A DNA stretch of 64,000 bases from Branchiostoma floridae (lineage: Eukaryota > Chordata > Leptocardii > Amphioxiformes > Branchiostomatidae). A program made the position numbers and the translations under genes. The stretch covers positions 16,470,069-16,534,068 of the forward strand of contig NC_049984.1 in NCBI RefSeq assembly GCF_000003815.2, written 5' to 3'. A model generated the notes under the pieces. The model was not told the DNA's origin. It saw only the letters and a list, made by a program, of their open reading frames with translations, and made no database searches. The first letter of the stretch is position 1. Every line of letters begins with the position of its first letter. Positions 47,901 to 56,480 of this stretch are shown piece after piece.

Positions 47901-48282
47901 TACCTTCTTGCACCCAAGAGGTCCATTGACAGTACTAAGTAGTTAAAGTGTGGATGTGGCATCTGGAAATACTTTCAGTTGAATGACCGGCTTATATACT
48001 GGTTTGTTTCATGTAGCTAGAGTCTCGCCCCAGCTTCTGTCTCCATCCAACAGATAATACGAGCTTGAACGAACAGTATTTCTAAAACTTCTTACCGCAC
48101 TTTGTCAGCGATACATTTTGATCACCTACTGTTTCTAGATTTGCGCCTGCAGCCGTGGTCACAAACTACAGTTCTTGCCACGATAGATATCCTATGAAAC
48201 ATAAACCACAAGTGTTTTGAAACAGCTTACCGCCAGTTGCGTCGTCATCAGCAGACTGAGGTTTCTCTACCAGCATTGGCAT
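33030..48282 (-). CDS. Transglutaminase paralog TG-C with altered active-site motif, one exon in an N gap and one frameshifted exon
   Basis: Exons in transcript order: 48282-48231, 43710-43528, 42847-42735, 41966-41828, 40928-40810, 40391-40284, 39820-39646, 39042-38910, [His/Asp exon absent, expected inside the gap 37942-38424], 37052-36937, 36115-36005, 35387-35269, 34810-34645, 34399-34239, 33746-33610, 33174-33030 (stop TAG). Lengths and phases match TG-B except that the first two are shorter and 36005-36115 is 111 bp rather than 127. About 693 residues if the missing 104-bp exon is present and the reading frame is intact. The active-site motif is YAECLTFSG instead of YGQCWVFSG: the Cys (about residue 287) is kept, but Gly, Gln and Trp are changed. 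It may be a reduced-activity or structural paralog, comparable in concept to erythrocyte band 4.2, or a decaying gene. Family call certain, function uncertain. Confidence 0.88.
36005..36115 (-). pseudogene. TG-C exon 11 with an apparent 1-base frameshift and ~15-bp deletion
   Basis: The homologous exon is 127 bp in TG-A (2663-2789) and TG-B (15557-15683) but 111 bp here. It enters as [14 protein letters not shown] and exits in a different frame as [20 protein letters not shown]. The switch lies near 36072. No alternative AG within the exon restores phase. It is either a real lesion or a base-call/assembly error in a region that also has a gap and a duplicated exon. Confidence 0.7.
36136..36229 (+). 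repeat. AATCAT hexanucleotide repeat, about 16 units
   Basis: Nearly perfect CATAATCATAAT array 20 bases upstream (in transcript sense) of the frameshifted TG-C exon 36005-36115. Confidence 0.97.
36645..36734 (-). tRNA. tRNA-Leu-like pseudogene or tRNA-derived SINE head
   Basis: The minus strand starts GTCAGCGTGGCCGAACGG (A box TGGCCGAACGG), then TCTAAGGCGCTG, and ends with B box GGTTCGAACCC and a T-run terminator. Overall it resembles tRNA-Leu with a long variable arm and CAG in the anticodon position. U33 is G, the acceptor stem pairs poorly and the anticodon stem is imperfect, so a functional tRNA is doubtful. Confidence 0.5.
37139..37385. mobile_element. MITE with long imperfect TIRs (CAACGTTT..GTCTGT)
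   Basis: The left CCATTGCTTTATTC..CAACGTTTGGGTGACCGTCTG is mirrored at the right by CAGACGGTCATCACCGAAAC and AATACAGCAATGG. About 247 bp. A related half copy lies at 42340-42440. Both are in TG-C introns. Confidence 0.7.
37942..38424. other. Assembly gap (N run, 483 bases)
   Basis: Unsequenced. The TG-C His/Asp exon (104 bp in both paralogs) is not found in the flanking sequence between 37053 and 38909, so it most likely lies in this gap. Confidence 0.95.
39325..39482 (-). pseudogene. Partial duplicate of the [14 protein letters not shown] exon
   Basis: This stretch appears identical by eye to 38933-39090 (about 158 bases, offset 392): most of exon 38910-39042 plus upstream intron. The duplicate diverges before the exon 3' end: it reads GVPEER and then a stop instead of [11 protein letters not shown] before the donor, so it cannot splice in phase. 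The identity suggests a very recent duplication or an assembly artefact from unresolved haplotypes. Confidence 0.75.
39646..39820 (-). CDS. TG-C catalytic exon with degenerate active-site signature
   Basis: 175-bp exon in the same phase as its paralogs, with no stop. It encodes [13 protein letters not shown], then [15 protein letters not shown] and [14 protein letters not shown]. The nucleophile Cys codon (39676-39674) and the Trp of AWNGS are retained. The conserved GQCW is AECL: Gln to Glu before the Cys and Trp to Leu after it. Confidence 0.9.
40511..40618 (+). repeat. TA then GA dinucleotide microsatellite
   Basis: (TA)n of about 35 bases followed by (GA)n and GACAGA units in a TG-C intron. 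Confidence 0.97.
41150..41400 (+). repeat. GT microsatellite
   Basis: Long TG array with CTGTGAC and GTATG interruptions in the TG-C intron 40929-41827. Confidence 0.97.
41631..41791. mobile_element. Foldback MITE, 161 bp, with TTA target duplication
   Basis: Arms of about 43 bp: 41632-41674 (CTCTCACTGCACTTGCG, AAGCTTGCGTCACTGCGG) and 41748-41790 in reverse complement. TTA at 41628-41630 and 41792-41794. It ends 36 bases from the TG-C exon 41828-41966, beside its splice donor. Confidence 0.82.
44100..44275 (-). mobile_element. tRNA-derived SINE-like copy
   Basis: The minus strand begins CACGCAACGTAAACGCG and has a B-box-like GGGTTCAAATCC, then GAGGAAAGGCATTCG and AAGTACCTAGCTTCGGG. This shared body also appears at 25080-25175 (-) and 50840-50980 (+). 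Confidence 0.55.
44340..46960 (+). repeat. Locally triplicated ~500-bp segment in TG-C intron 1
   Basis: Blocks at about 44340-44960, 45195-45760 and 46550-46960 share TTTCGCACC, GGGCCTCTTAAGC, ACGCAACACT, AATCATTTTCAT/AATCATGTTCAT and GGGGCGG. The first carries a C18 tract joined to a CA repeat (about 44910-44940). Confidence 0.7.
46986..47313. mobile_element. MITE with 30-bp TIRs and TTA target duplication (Harbinger-like)
   Basis: The left end AGCTAAGGGCACAACCCGCC continues to GTACGTGCAA; the right end is its reverse complement with one mismatch in 30. TTA flanks both sides (46983-46985 and 47314-47316), the 3-bp duplication typical of PIF/Harbinger. 328 bp, in TG-C intron 1. A related sequence lies at about 29590-29780 in opposite orientation. 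Confidence 0.82.
48231..48282 (-). CDS. TG-C first coding exon: short acidic N-terminus
   Basis: ATG at 48282-48280; reads [17 protein letters not shown] plus one base, then donor GTAAGC. It runs in phase into the exon starting [11 protein letters not shown] second in-frame ATG is at 48276. Upstream on the minus strand, a TATA-like TACATAAAG lies at 48361-48353, about 70 bases before the ATG. The short acidic N-terminus contrasts with the Pro-rich 65 residues of TG-B. Confidence 0.72.
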
Positions 48283-48899
48283 GGTGCTATTCTTCTTCAG
48301 ACTTGTGCAGGAGTTGCAATGAAAAAGAGGGCGGCTCTCTGTGTCTTCACCCCTTTATGTAGGAGTTATCATATCCCATGATTCCCTTGGAGCTTGTCAC
48401 TCACACGAAGGAAGCCATCTTGGACACGCCCACATGTATAGTATCTGTACGTTCCTTCATTTATTTTTTTTTCATCCGTACTGCCGTCTGCAGCAAATTT
48501 CACACAATTAGCTAGAATTCTTTTTCGTAATTGCACCGAATAAAGATTTACGCAGTAAAGAGAATGAAGAAAAGAACCCATAACACGATGATTTTGATTA
48601 CTGTACCTGCACGAATTTTGTGTTTTCAACGTGCACCAATTTACTTAATTCAGCAGCCAAATGCCCCCAGTGACCTCTGGCCTACATAAGTGTATATGAA
48701 TACGAAAACTGGTTGAACAGCTGTGACGAATGAGAAGTGGTTGTTTTGCAGCACTTTTGTCATCTGAAACTCCCACGGGGCAAGAAAAACACCTGACGAC
48801 ATTGTTGTGGAGGTCTTTGGCAAGTTATTGGCAACACCCATAAGACAGTAAGAAAAAAATAAGAACTGAAGAAATAAAAACTGAAGAAAAAAATTACAG

Positions 48900-49930
48900 T
48901 GGTTCTTTAGCAGCAGTTAAGTCATCGGCAACTCCCACAAGATAAGAGGAAAAAGCGAACAAAAGAAATTAGAGTCTCTTGTCCTATGACAATGCACAGT
49001 GTTATGTATCGACGCTTAAGTCATCGACAACTCCCACAAGACAAACAGAAAAATCGAGCAAAAGAAATAAAAGGTGTTTGATAATGTCTTAAGACACTGT
49101 GCAGTGTTTTTGTAGAAAACAAATTGGTAGAAAACAACCAAATTGGTAGAAAATTGGTACCAAATTGCTACCAAATTGGTAGAAAACACCTGACGAAATT
49201 GCCTACTGAATTTTTAACAACACTTAAGTCATCGACAACTCCCACAAGACAAGACCAAAAAGCGAACAAAAGAAATGTAACTCTCTTAATAACATTTGAA
49301 GACAATGTACAGTTTTATGTATCGACACTTAAGTCATCACCAACTCCCACAAGACAAAATGAAAAAGCGAACAAAAGAAATACAAAATGCTTGATAATTT
49401 CTCAAGACACTGTGCATTGTTTAGATCATAGCAGTTCTTAAGTCATCTCATCGGCAACTCACACAATACAAAAATAAAAAGGGCAAACTTAGTATATGAA
49501 AGGAAAGGGCGAACAAGAAAATTACAAAATTGGTAGACAGCACCTGACGAAATTGCCTAGTTAATATATAACAGTACTTAAGTCATCTTTAACTCCCACA
49601 AGACAAGACCAAAAAGCGAACAAAAGAAATGTAAATCTCTTGATAACATCTAAAGACATTGTACAGTATTATGTATCGACACTTAAGTCATCGCCAACTC
49701 CCACAAGACAAACAGACAAATCGAGCAAAGGAAAAAACTGCTTGATAATGTCTTAAGACAATGTGCATTGTTTAGTGCAATTGAGTCATCAGCAATTCCC
49801 ACTGGACATGAATAAAAAGACGAACTGAAGAAAAATCGTAGATAATACTACGCCAGTGGTTTCGTTAGCAACACTTAGATCGTCGGCAACTCCCACAAGA
49901 CAAGACGAAAAAGGGGCGAACATGCATAAA
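48900..49930 (+). repeat. ~105-bp minisatellite, about nine copies
   Basis: The unit contains AAGTCATCGACAACTCCCAC and AAGACAA..AAAAAGCGAACAAAAG. Starts near 48915, 49020, 49230, 49333, 49440, 49580, 49685, 49785 and 49880. Lies upstream of TG-C. Confidence 0.88.
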
Positions 49931-50839
49931 AAATCAAAATTTAGCAATAAAGAGTACAGCACAGCATATGTTTAGACACAATTATGAGATCTTTAATCAA
50001 CATCCATCAAATTTAAAATCATTGTGGTCATTACTGTCAAACAGACGTCTTTTTGAAAATCAGTAGGTAAGTGGAGAGAAGAAAGGGTAACTGTGATCAG
50101 AGCTGTGTAGGTCGTGTTCATCATGCCATGAAATCTACGAAGATATTGTCAACATGTTTTGTTTGTTTGTTTGTTTGTTTGTTTGTTTGTTTATTCAGAT
50201 CTCCATGTTTTGTTGAGGAATCTCTTTCAATTAGAAAGAAGTGGGTACCTGACTTTTAGTAGAACTGAAGTTGACCCACACACCTCAGGTCGCAGCTCAT
50301 CAATTGTCCGTGTTATTTTTCTTTCTCTCTCACCTAACCCTATTTACTGTGTGTCGCCTGCAAAGTAATGATCACAATGATTTGAATTTTGCTACATATT
50401 CGTGAAAGGCTTCATACTTGATAACCATACCCCGAAATTTGAGCCGTGCACATTATTTCTGGGTGAGGCGCAGAACGTATTGATCACCCCTGGTAACACC
50501 TGATCGATGATGACAATGCTACTGTACTGTGTGCTGCATATATGCCTGAGGATCTGGTCTTTTGGTGTGAAAACATCTCTTTCTCTATCAGCACGACATC
50601 TAGAGCAGCTAAAACAGCTAGACAATATCTGTACAACTCCTATCTTTATTACGTGCCAGCAATGCGCCCTTTTAACATTTCTACCAAGCGCTATATCCTG
50701 CATACTACATGTAGTACAGAAAAAAACTGTTGACAATATCATGAGACATGAAGTTTTAAGCTTTGGACTTCCTGCTCACCAAGAAGCGATTTCAGATCTG
50801 TCGGTTTTTTTTTTCACTTGCTCGGTAACGTCTTGATTG

Positions 50840-50985
50840 TAGAGGCGTGTGGTGGGTGTTTTATTCATAATCCAGAGGTTTTGGGTTCGAATCCGTTGAC
50901 GTGCCAATGATCCTGTGTGCCCTTGAGAAAGGCACAACTATCCTCCATGCAATGAGTACCTATCTCGGATGGGGCATTAGATTTG
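50840..50985 (+). mobile_element. tRNA-derived SINE-like copy
   Basis: GGGTTCGAATCCG B box at about 50882, then CCCTTGAGAAAGGCAC and GAGTACCTATCTCGG. A degenerate relative lies at about 63310-63440 (CTCTTGGGAAAGACAC). Confidence 0.55.
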
Positions 50986-50994
50986 AAATCTCAT

Positions 50995-51715
50995 TTCAAA
51001 TATCAGTGAGAGTTTGACGTTCCCGCCCAAGTGCTACATGTATGTGATATATTCTGACTTCCCATGACCTATAACCCCATGACCCCATGTACCCGGATGT
51101 ACGACGTCATAAACCCTGAGCAAAATTTTATTTCTTGTCCTTTTGCCAACCCAGCGCTTCATCGTATTTTTTTTGGTGTGGGGCAGATATAACAAAATGA
51201 CTTGCTCTTTATAATGTCCTTTCCTTTCAATCAAATGGCATTTTCAACGCGCATAAGGTTACCTGCCTGATAAACAGTCAGCTTGTAGATCAACAAAACG
51301 ATCCCTAACTTGATCTGAATACAAATTTCATTCAATCAAGATTGACACGCAATATCAGAAAAAAATGCCTCTCGTCTGAAACAAACACAAACACCTGTAA
51401 CAATGCTATTGCTTCAACAAAACATATTGTTCAGTGAGCAGAGCATTACTTGACTATTCATTGGTTACTTCATAAGATTAGTCTGAATATCAGTAAGCGT
51501 GGTTCTGCGCAGCAGAATCTACGATAACAACCCCTCTGTATACTTTAATCGCATTCCAAGGTCTCTAAATGCATAAACATAACATTATTACAGGAAGGGA
51601 TACCTTTAGTAATACGTCAAACGCATTCCTTTCCAAGGACGTTAATCCATATACATAACGCTAAGCGAAGTAATAGGTCTGGGAAATAAAATGCAGTGTA
51701 CGCACAGATCCTAGC
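50995..51715 (+). repeat. Segmental duplication, copy A
   Basis: Shares long blocks with 52496-53056: GACTTCCCATGA, CCATGTACCCGGATGTACG, CGTCATAAA, CTTTCCAAGGACGT and CATAACGCTAAGCGAAGTAA. Copy A is not followed by an LRR exon. Confidence 0.78.
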
Positions 51716-52495
51716 TAGGAAAAGAGGGTAGCCTAACTACAAAAACAATGCGTCGCCGACATTACATGAGTCCATCACTCCAGAATATAACGTTAATGTT
51801 ACTTTTCAATTGATGCTAATTTTAGGAAGTAAAAAAGTGCATACCTCTTCACTTTATACGCTTAAGTACCAACTAGTCCCGCGTGCATCAAAAAGAATTC
51901 AGTATTCTACTTAATTTCCAGGGCACTTTTAATTAAATTATTAATGATAAGTAATCTCAGCCTATATGGCTGAATACAATGTGTCTGGCAAGATCTGACA
52001 AAAGCTAGCTTACAAAACCAGTTGAAGGAGCGATAAGAAAAAAAATTGCATTATTATGTGTTTGTTCATTTGACATATTGTGAACAGTTGGTCATCTTGG
52101 TGTGCTTATCGTCCCTCATTTATGCCGAAAATATTCTTGTTGAATATCATTGAAATGTCTATACGTGTAGGAATAAAGGGTTGTGTCTGCATGGGTTTAG
52201 CGAGTGTTACATTATCTAACAAACAGACTTTGCGTTATTTCGCCACAAGTGGGATTCCTTTTTAAAAATAGTCGGTTGGTTATGTATTCATTGAAACATA
52301 ATCTATTGGAAAATAACGCTCCTTTCTGGAGAATAGTACCCCTTTAAAAGGGGCTATCTCAATGGATTTAGGTAAATTCGCGGTACGTTGGTGACTGTCA
52401 TGATTTGTCCAGTGTCATTTATCCAATGAAAGCTCGAAATGGTAGATATTAATTGTGGGACACAATATATTGCAATTTGAAGTCTAATTTTAATT

Positions 52496-53056
52496 GTCAG
52501 TGAGAGCTACAGTTTGGCTTTCCCGCCTCATTACTGTGCAGTAGATTCTGACTTCCCATGAACTATGACCCCATGTACCCGGATGTACGGCGTCATAAAT
52601 GGTAGGCCAAATTAATTTCTTGCCTGGTGCCAACCTAGTGCTTCCTCGTTGGCAATTATGACATCTGACATTAAAAGGTCTTTTCGGATCGAATTGTATT
52701 TTTAACGTGCATGTGATTACCTCTAATGACCATGAATAACGTTATATCAACTAATAGATCAACACAATTATCCCTAACATGATCTGAAAACAACTTAAAT
52801 ATCATTAAAACAAGATTTACATACAACTCAGAAAAAAACTCTGAAAAACAGAAACTCTGGAATCTTCTGAAAAACACAAACATGTAACAAACTCCTATGT
52901 ATAGCTCAATCGAATTCCCAGTTTTCTCAATGCATAAACATGACACTAGGAAGTAATAACTCTAATGATACGCCAATCCTTTCCAAGGACGTAAATCCAT
53001 AAACATAACGCTAAGCGAAGTAATAAGTCTGGCAAATAAATACAGTGTGCGTACTT
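52496..53056 (+). repeat. Segmental duplication, copy B (abuts the LRR gene 5' region)
   Basis: Diverged direct copy of 50995-51715, ending about 175 bases before the LRR start codon. It may contain promoter sequence. Confidence 0.78.
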
Positions 53057-53231
53057 ACGCCGCCGTCGCCGGCGGTGCAAATCTTGTTACGCACCGACAA
53101 TCATCGTTGAAACGGCAAAGGAAGCGTTCAGCTGGCCGACAGCTCGGCACTTTTACGATTGCTCGGCACCGATACGACTCACAGATCTACGGGCCGAATG
53201 TACAAACGGAAGGTAAGTGAGAAACATACGA
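53040..53231 (+). promoter_or_regulatory. Putative 5' region of the LRR gene with a strong splice-donor match
   Basis: GC-richer than its surroundings, with a GCCGCCGTCGCCGGCGG palindrome-like tract at about 53060. CGGAAG|GTAAGTGAG at 53212/53213 is a textbook donor 19 bases before the chosen ATG. It may end a 5' untranslated exon of a longer transcript. No TATA box is obvious. Confidence 0.35.
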
Positions 53232-56200
53232 ATGAAAGTTTTATATGTAAGTGGTGGTGCGAGGGGAAACGCGGTCATGTTGTTCTTGATTCTCTTGGCA
53301 GCTGCCTGTGCAGCTGCAAATGTCCAGCGTTTGCCTCAGTGCACGACAGCTGGATGGATTGAGTGTGTGCCTCCCACAAATAAGCCAGCGATAGGGTTCG
53401 TTACGACGTCTGGCACGCATGCATGTGTTGTGTGTGAGACCCTAAACACCTCTGATGCCTCTGGACGCCCGTCTCCTTTCCTTGCTAGGGCCGAAAATGT
53501 TGCAATAAGAGGTTATCCATTCCATGCCCTGTCGGTAGAGAGCCTGAAACCTCTCGAGCATTCTGATGTCCACGTTTTGGCTTTGATTGATGCAAAGATC
53601 ACTGATGTGGAGAACAAAACCTTCGCTGGGTTTTCCAGTCTCCAGAAGTTGTCCCTAGGTTCTAACGGGTTGACAAACATCAAGCAGGGCTGGTTCACTG
53701 GCTTGGACAAGCTCTCTGTGCTGGTTTTGTCCAACAACCGCATCAAGCAGATCGAACCAGGGAGCTTCATGCACCTGGCTCGCCTGTTTATCTTGGATCT
53801 GGAGAACAACCTGCTACAGGTTGTAGATCCTGCCTGGCTCTTCGGGCTGAAAGGTCAAAAGGTAATGAACATGGGGATGAATAAGATCAATAGCATTTCC
53901 CCGGGGTCATTCCAACACCTGGAGCTTTTCTGGTTAGATCTGACTGGTAATGATCTGTCATGTTTGGATGGGGATGTGTTTCATGGACAGTCTTTACTGT
54001 CAAGGCTCCATGTCAGCAGTGGCATGCTGTCATCTGTCCATGATGCAAAGCCACATGGAACCATGTGGAGCCTACATAGGTTCGGCAATTTGATGAAGAT
54101 GGCATTGTCAACATTGATTGTTGAGGTGCCCAAGTTCCTCTTCTGTGTCAGGCACAACATGGCCACTCCTGGGCTCTTGTTTGGGTGGATGTTTGATTCG
54201 TCAAACAATGTCCCTGGTAAAATCGAGCCGAATGGTGTCATCCCTGGCAAATCATGTGGTGCGTTGAACCTGACTCTGAGCATGATCTCCATACAGGCCC
54301 CTGTAGTTGTCTTGGCTACTGACGACGGATCTCTGACAGAGAAACTGGTCCCCAACGCGCTTGAGCAGTGCAGGCAGGTTTGGGAATACGATAGGGGTAT
54401 TACTGTAACAGTTGGCATGGCAGGAACCCCAACCTTCCGACTGGTTTCAATGGCCAAAGGGGACACAGCCTTTGATGGTGTTGGCATGTCATTTGTCCAG
54501 ACACAAGACACGAACACACATACCACCACAGAGCCCGGATGTGGCCAAAACGCCATGCATGACAATACCAAAAACATCACCTGCATTCTGCTCACCAAAC
54601 ATGAACACACGGAGGTGTTCTTCACCGTTCCCCCGGTCCAGTGTCAGACGCACACAACACCAACCAATTACAGAACAGATACTGACCACTCCAACCTCCT
54701 GACACACTCATCTGCATACAAAGAAAACGACTACACATCTTCAGACCCGGGAGACACTTTGACAGCAACAGATCATGTTTTCATCTCAGTTGCTATCTCG
54801 GCATTGGTCGCGATCGTATTGTCCCTTGTAGTGTTGGCATGGAAGCTGTACTCGAGAGGGCTTAACGCCGAGGATGAGAGGGACAGCGACGATGCACACG
54901 TTTGGACAATCCCACCAGGGGTTGCCTTCCCCGGCTTGCTGAGGTCTGCTTCCCTCCCTGCATGTTCAAACAAGATGGCGTCCGATGACGTAGCCTCCTG
55001 TAGGTCATTGCCCGCTGTTCTGGATTCCATCGAACCAACTTACTGCGAGATCCCAGACGACGTAGCCGCTGCTCACAGGCCTCTGCCTGGTCTCCCACAC
55101 ACGTACTGGGAGATTCCTGATGACGCTATCTCTAGCGTGGTGAGGTCTTCTTCTGTCCCTGCAATAACACGCACACGCGGTGGGTGCGCTCCAGATGATG
55201 CGGCATCCTGTAGGTCATTGCCGGCTGTTCTCCTGTCCATTGAGCCCACCTACAGTGAGATCCCAGATCACGTTGCTGTTGCACAGCGCCCCCTGCCTGC
55301 TCTCCCGCGCACATCCTGGGAGATCGCTGACCAGGCCACCGCTCCACAGCGCCCTCTGCCTGCTCCACCACACACCTACAGCCAGATCCCAGATGATGAG
55401 GAGAGCGGACCCATGCCTTTCTACTCGGATGCTTCCGACTTTTCACTCCATGTTGTTAGAAACAGGAGACAGAATCGTCAGGTCTTCAGTGGTAACACCA
55501 CTGCTTCCAGCAGGCACCAGTCTGGAAGATCCATCCCAACATATGGATCGGCAGAGCAAACCAAATCCCAGCTTAACAACTTCTATAGAAAGGGCCCTGA
55601 GGTTCAAGGTATAAGAGCCCGTAGACAGCTAAGAACAGCTTTGGTATCCCCGCCTACAGACCAAGGATTGAGAAACTACATTAACATCACAGATGCAATC
55701 CTGTCCAGGGGTCAAAACGTCACGGAAGCTCATATCGCCTTCCTCACACTGCCTAACACCTACTGGCCTTGGGAGATCACAGGAGATGGAACCCGCATCA
55801 CACCACGGCGTGCGTCCCTCCCCCTTGTCACACTACCTAACACCTACTGGCCATGGGAGATTCCGGGGGAGGGAACCCGTAACATATCACGGCGTGCGTC
55901 CCTCCCCCTCGACACACTATCTAACACCTACTGGCCATGGGAGATTCCGGGGGAGGGAACCCGTAACATACCACGGCGTGCGTCTCTCCCCCACGTCACA
56001 CTACCAAACACCTACTGGCCATGGGAGATTCCGGGGGCGGGAACCCGTAACACACCACGGCGTGCGCCCGTCCTCCCCACCCCACTACCAAACACCTACT
56101 GGCCTTGGGAGATTCCGAGGGAGGCGACCCGTAACACACCACGGCGTGCGTCTCTCCCCCACGTCACACTACCAAACACCTACTGGCCATGGGAGATTCC

Positions 56201-56480
56201 GGGGGCGGGAACCCGTAACACACCACGGCGTGCCCCTGTCCTCCCCACCACACTACCTAACACCTACTGGCCTTGGGAGATTCCGGGGGAGAGAACCCAT
56301 AACACACCACGTTGTGCCCCTGTCCTCCCCATCACGCTACCTAACACCTACTGGCCATGGGAGATTCCGGGGGAGGGAACCCGTGACACACCACGGCGTG
56401 CGTCCCTCCCCCTTGTCACACTAAATAACACTTACTGGCCATGGGAGATTCGGGGGGAGGGAGCAAGTAACACATCATAG
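53232..56480 (+). CDS. LRR single-pass receptor-like protein with repetitive cytoplasmic docking tail (~1082 aa)
   Basis: A single open exon to TAG at 56478. The ATG at 53232 is chosen because the frame upstream starts only with GTG; a second ATG at 53277 also directly precedes the hydrophobic signal (VMLFLILLAAACAAA). Numbering is from 53232. Signal peptide about 1-30; Cys-rich cap about 35-80; about six LRRs of 23-24 residues (about 110-265, e.g. LSVLVLSNNRIKQIEPGSF); Cys/Thr-rich juxtamembrane region with N-glycosylation sequons; transmembrane helix about 516-537 (VFISVAISALVAIVLSLVVLAW); cytoplasmic tail about 538-1082. The tail has no enzymatic domain but carries repeated short motifs: RSASLP and RSSSVP, RPLPGLP and RPLPALP, TYCEI, TYWEI, TYSEI and TYSQI, then nine TYWPWEI units. 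It resembles an LRR receptor that recruits SH2, SH3 and 14-3-3 proteins. No named family was recognised. A perfect donor-like GTAAGTGAG at 53213 suggests an upstream noncoding exon, possibly alternative. Confidence 0.87.
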   Translation: MKVLYVSGGARGNAVMLFLILLAAACAAANVQRLPQCTTAGWIECVPPTNKPAIGFVTTSGTHACVVCETLNTSDASGRPSPFLARAENVAIRGYPFHALSVESLKPLEHSDVHVLALIDAKITDVENKTFAGFSSLQKLSLGSNGLTNIKQGWFTGLDKLSVLVLSNNRIKQIEPGSFMHLARLFILDLENNLLQVVDPAWLFGLKGQKVMNMGMNKINSISPGSFQHLELFWLDLTGNDLSCLDGDVFHGQSLLSRLHVSSGMLSSVHDAKPHGTMWSLHRFGNLMKMALSTLIVEVPKFLFCVRHNMATPGLLFGWMFDSSNNVPGKIEPNGVIPGKSCGALNLTLSMISIQAPVVVLATDDGSLTEKLVPNALEQCRQVWEYDRGITVTVGMAGTPTFRLVSMAKGDTAFDGVGMSFVQTQDTNTHTTTEPGCGQNAMHDNTKNITCILLTKHEHTEVFFTVPPVQCQTHTTPTNYRTDTDHSNLLTHSSAYKENDYTSSDPGDTLTATDHVFISVAISALVAIVLSLVVLAWKLYSRGLNAEDERDSDDAHVWTIPPGVAFPGLLRSASLPACSNKMASDDVASCRSLPAVLDSIEPTYCEIPDDVAAAHRPLPGLPHTYWEIPDDAISSVVRSSSVPAITRTRGGCAPDDAASCRSLPAVLLSIEPTYSEIPDHVAVAQRPLPALPRTSWEIADQATAPQRPLPAPPHTYSQIPDDEESGPMPFYSDASDFSLHVVRNRRQNRQVFSGNTTASSRHQSGRSIPTYGSAEQTKSQLNNFYRKGPEVQGIRARRQLRTALVSPPTDQGLRNYINITDAILSRGQNVTEAHIAFLTLPNTYWPWEITGDGTRITPRRASLPLVTLPNTYWPWEIPGEGTRNISRRASLPLDTLSNTYWPWEIPGEGTRNIPRRASLPHVTLPNTYWPWEIPGAGTRNTPRRAPVLPTPLPNTYWPWEIPREATRNTPRRASLPHVTLPNTYWPWEIPGAGTRNTPRRAPVLPTTLPNTYWPWEIPGERTHNTPRCAPVLPITLPNTYWPWEIPGEGTRDTPRRASLPLVTLNNTYWPWEIRGEGASNTS
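54942..55400 (+). other. Proximal tail: duplicated SH3/SH2-like docking module in the LRR protein
   Basis: Two related ~60-residue blocks plus a third half-block. RSASLP (54942-54959), TYCEI (Tyr codon 55041), RPLPGLP (55077-55097) followed by TYWEIPDD (Tyr 55104), RSSSVP (55143-55160), TYSEI (Tyr 55251), RPLPALP (55287-55307) followed by TSWEIAD, RPLPAPP (55350-55370) followed by TYSQIPDD (Tyr 55377). RxxPxxP is the class I SH3 ligand pattern, pYxEI resembles Src-family SH2 ligands, and RSxSxP is the 14-3-3 mode I pattern. Binding itself is inferred. Confidence 0.7.
55749..56480 (+). repeat. 84-bp coding minisatellite: nine 28-residue TYWPWEI units
   Basis: In-frame tandem array forming the C-terminal ~240 residues of the LRR protein. 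Unit pattern: LPNTYWPWEIPGEGTRNTP, then RRASLPLVT or RRAPVLPTT. TYWPWEI is unchanged in all nine units. The segment after it varies: units 1, 2, 3, 5 and 8 have RRASLP; units 4 and 6 have RRAPVLP; unit 7 has RCAPVLP. Units 3-4 and 5-6 form a higher-order pair of about 168 bp, suggesting expansion by unequal exchange. Confidence 0.95.

Larger units (their letters stand above)
43711..48230 (-). other. TG-C intron 1
   Basis: 4.5-kb intron filled by the triplicated segment, a SINE-like copy at 44100-44275 and the TTA-flanked MITE at 46986-47313. The stretch 47320-48230 shows nothing recognisable. Confidence 0.75.

Noticed and set aside
53981-54625. 214-codon antisense ORF under the LRR gene
   Set aside because: Opposite-strand shadow of a well-supported coding region with no family motif.
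55693-56424. 243-codon ORF in another frame of the tail repeats
   Set aside because: Periodic shadow of the 84-bp minisatellite; the main frame carries the signal peptide, LRR and transmembrane segments continuously.
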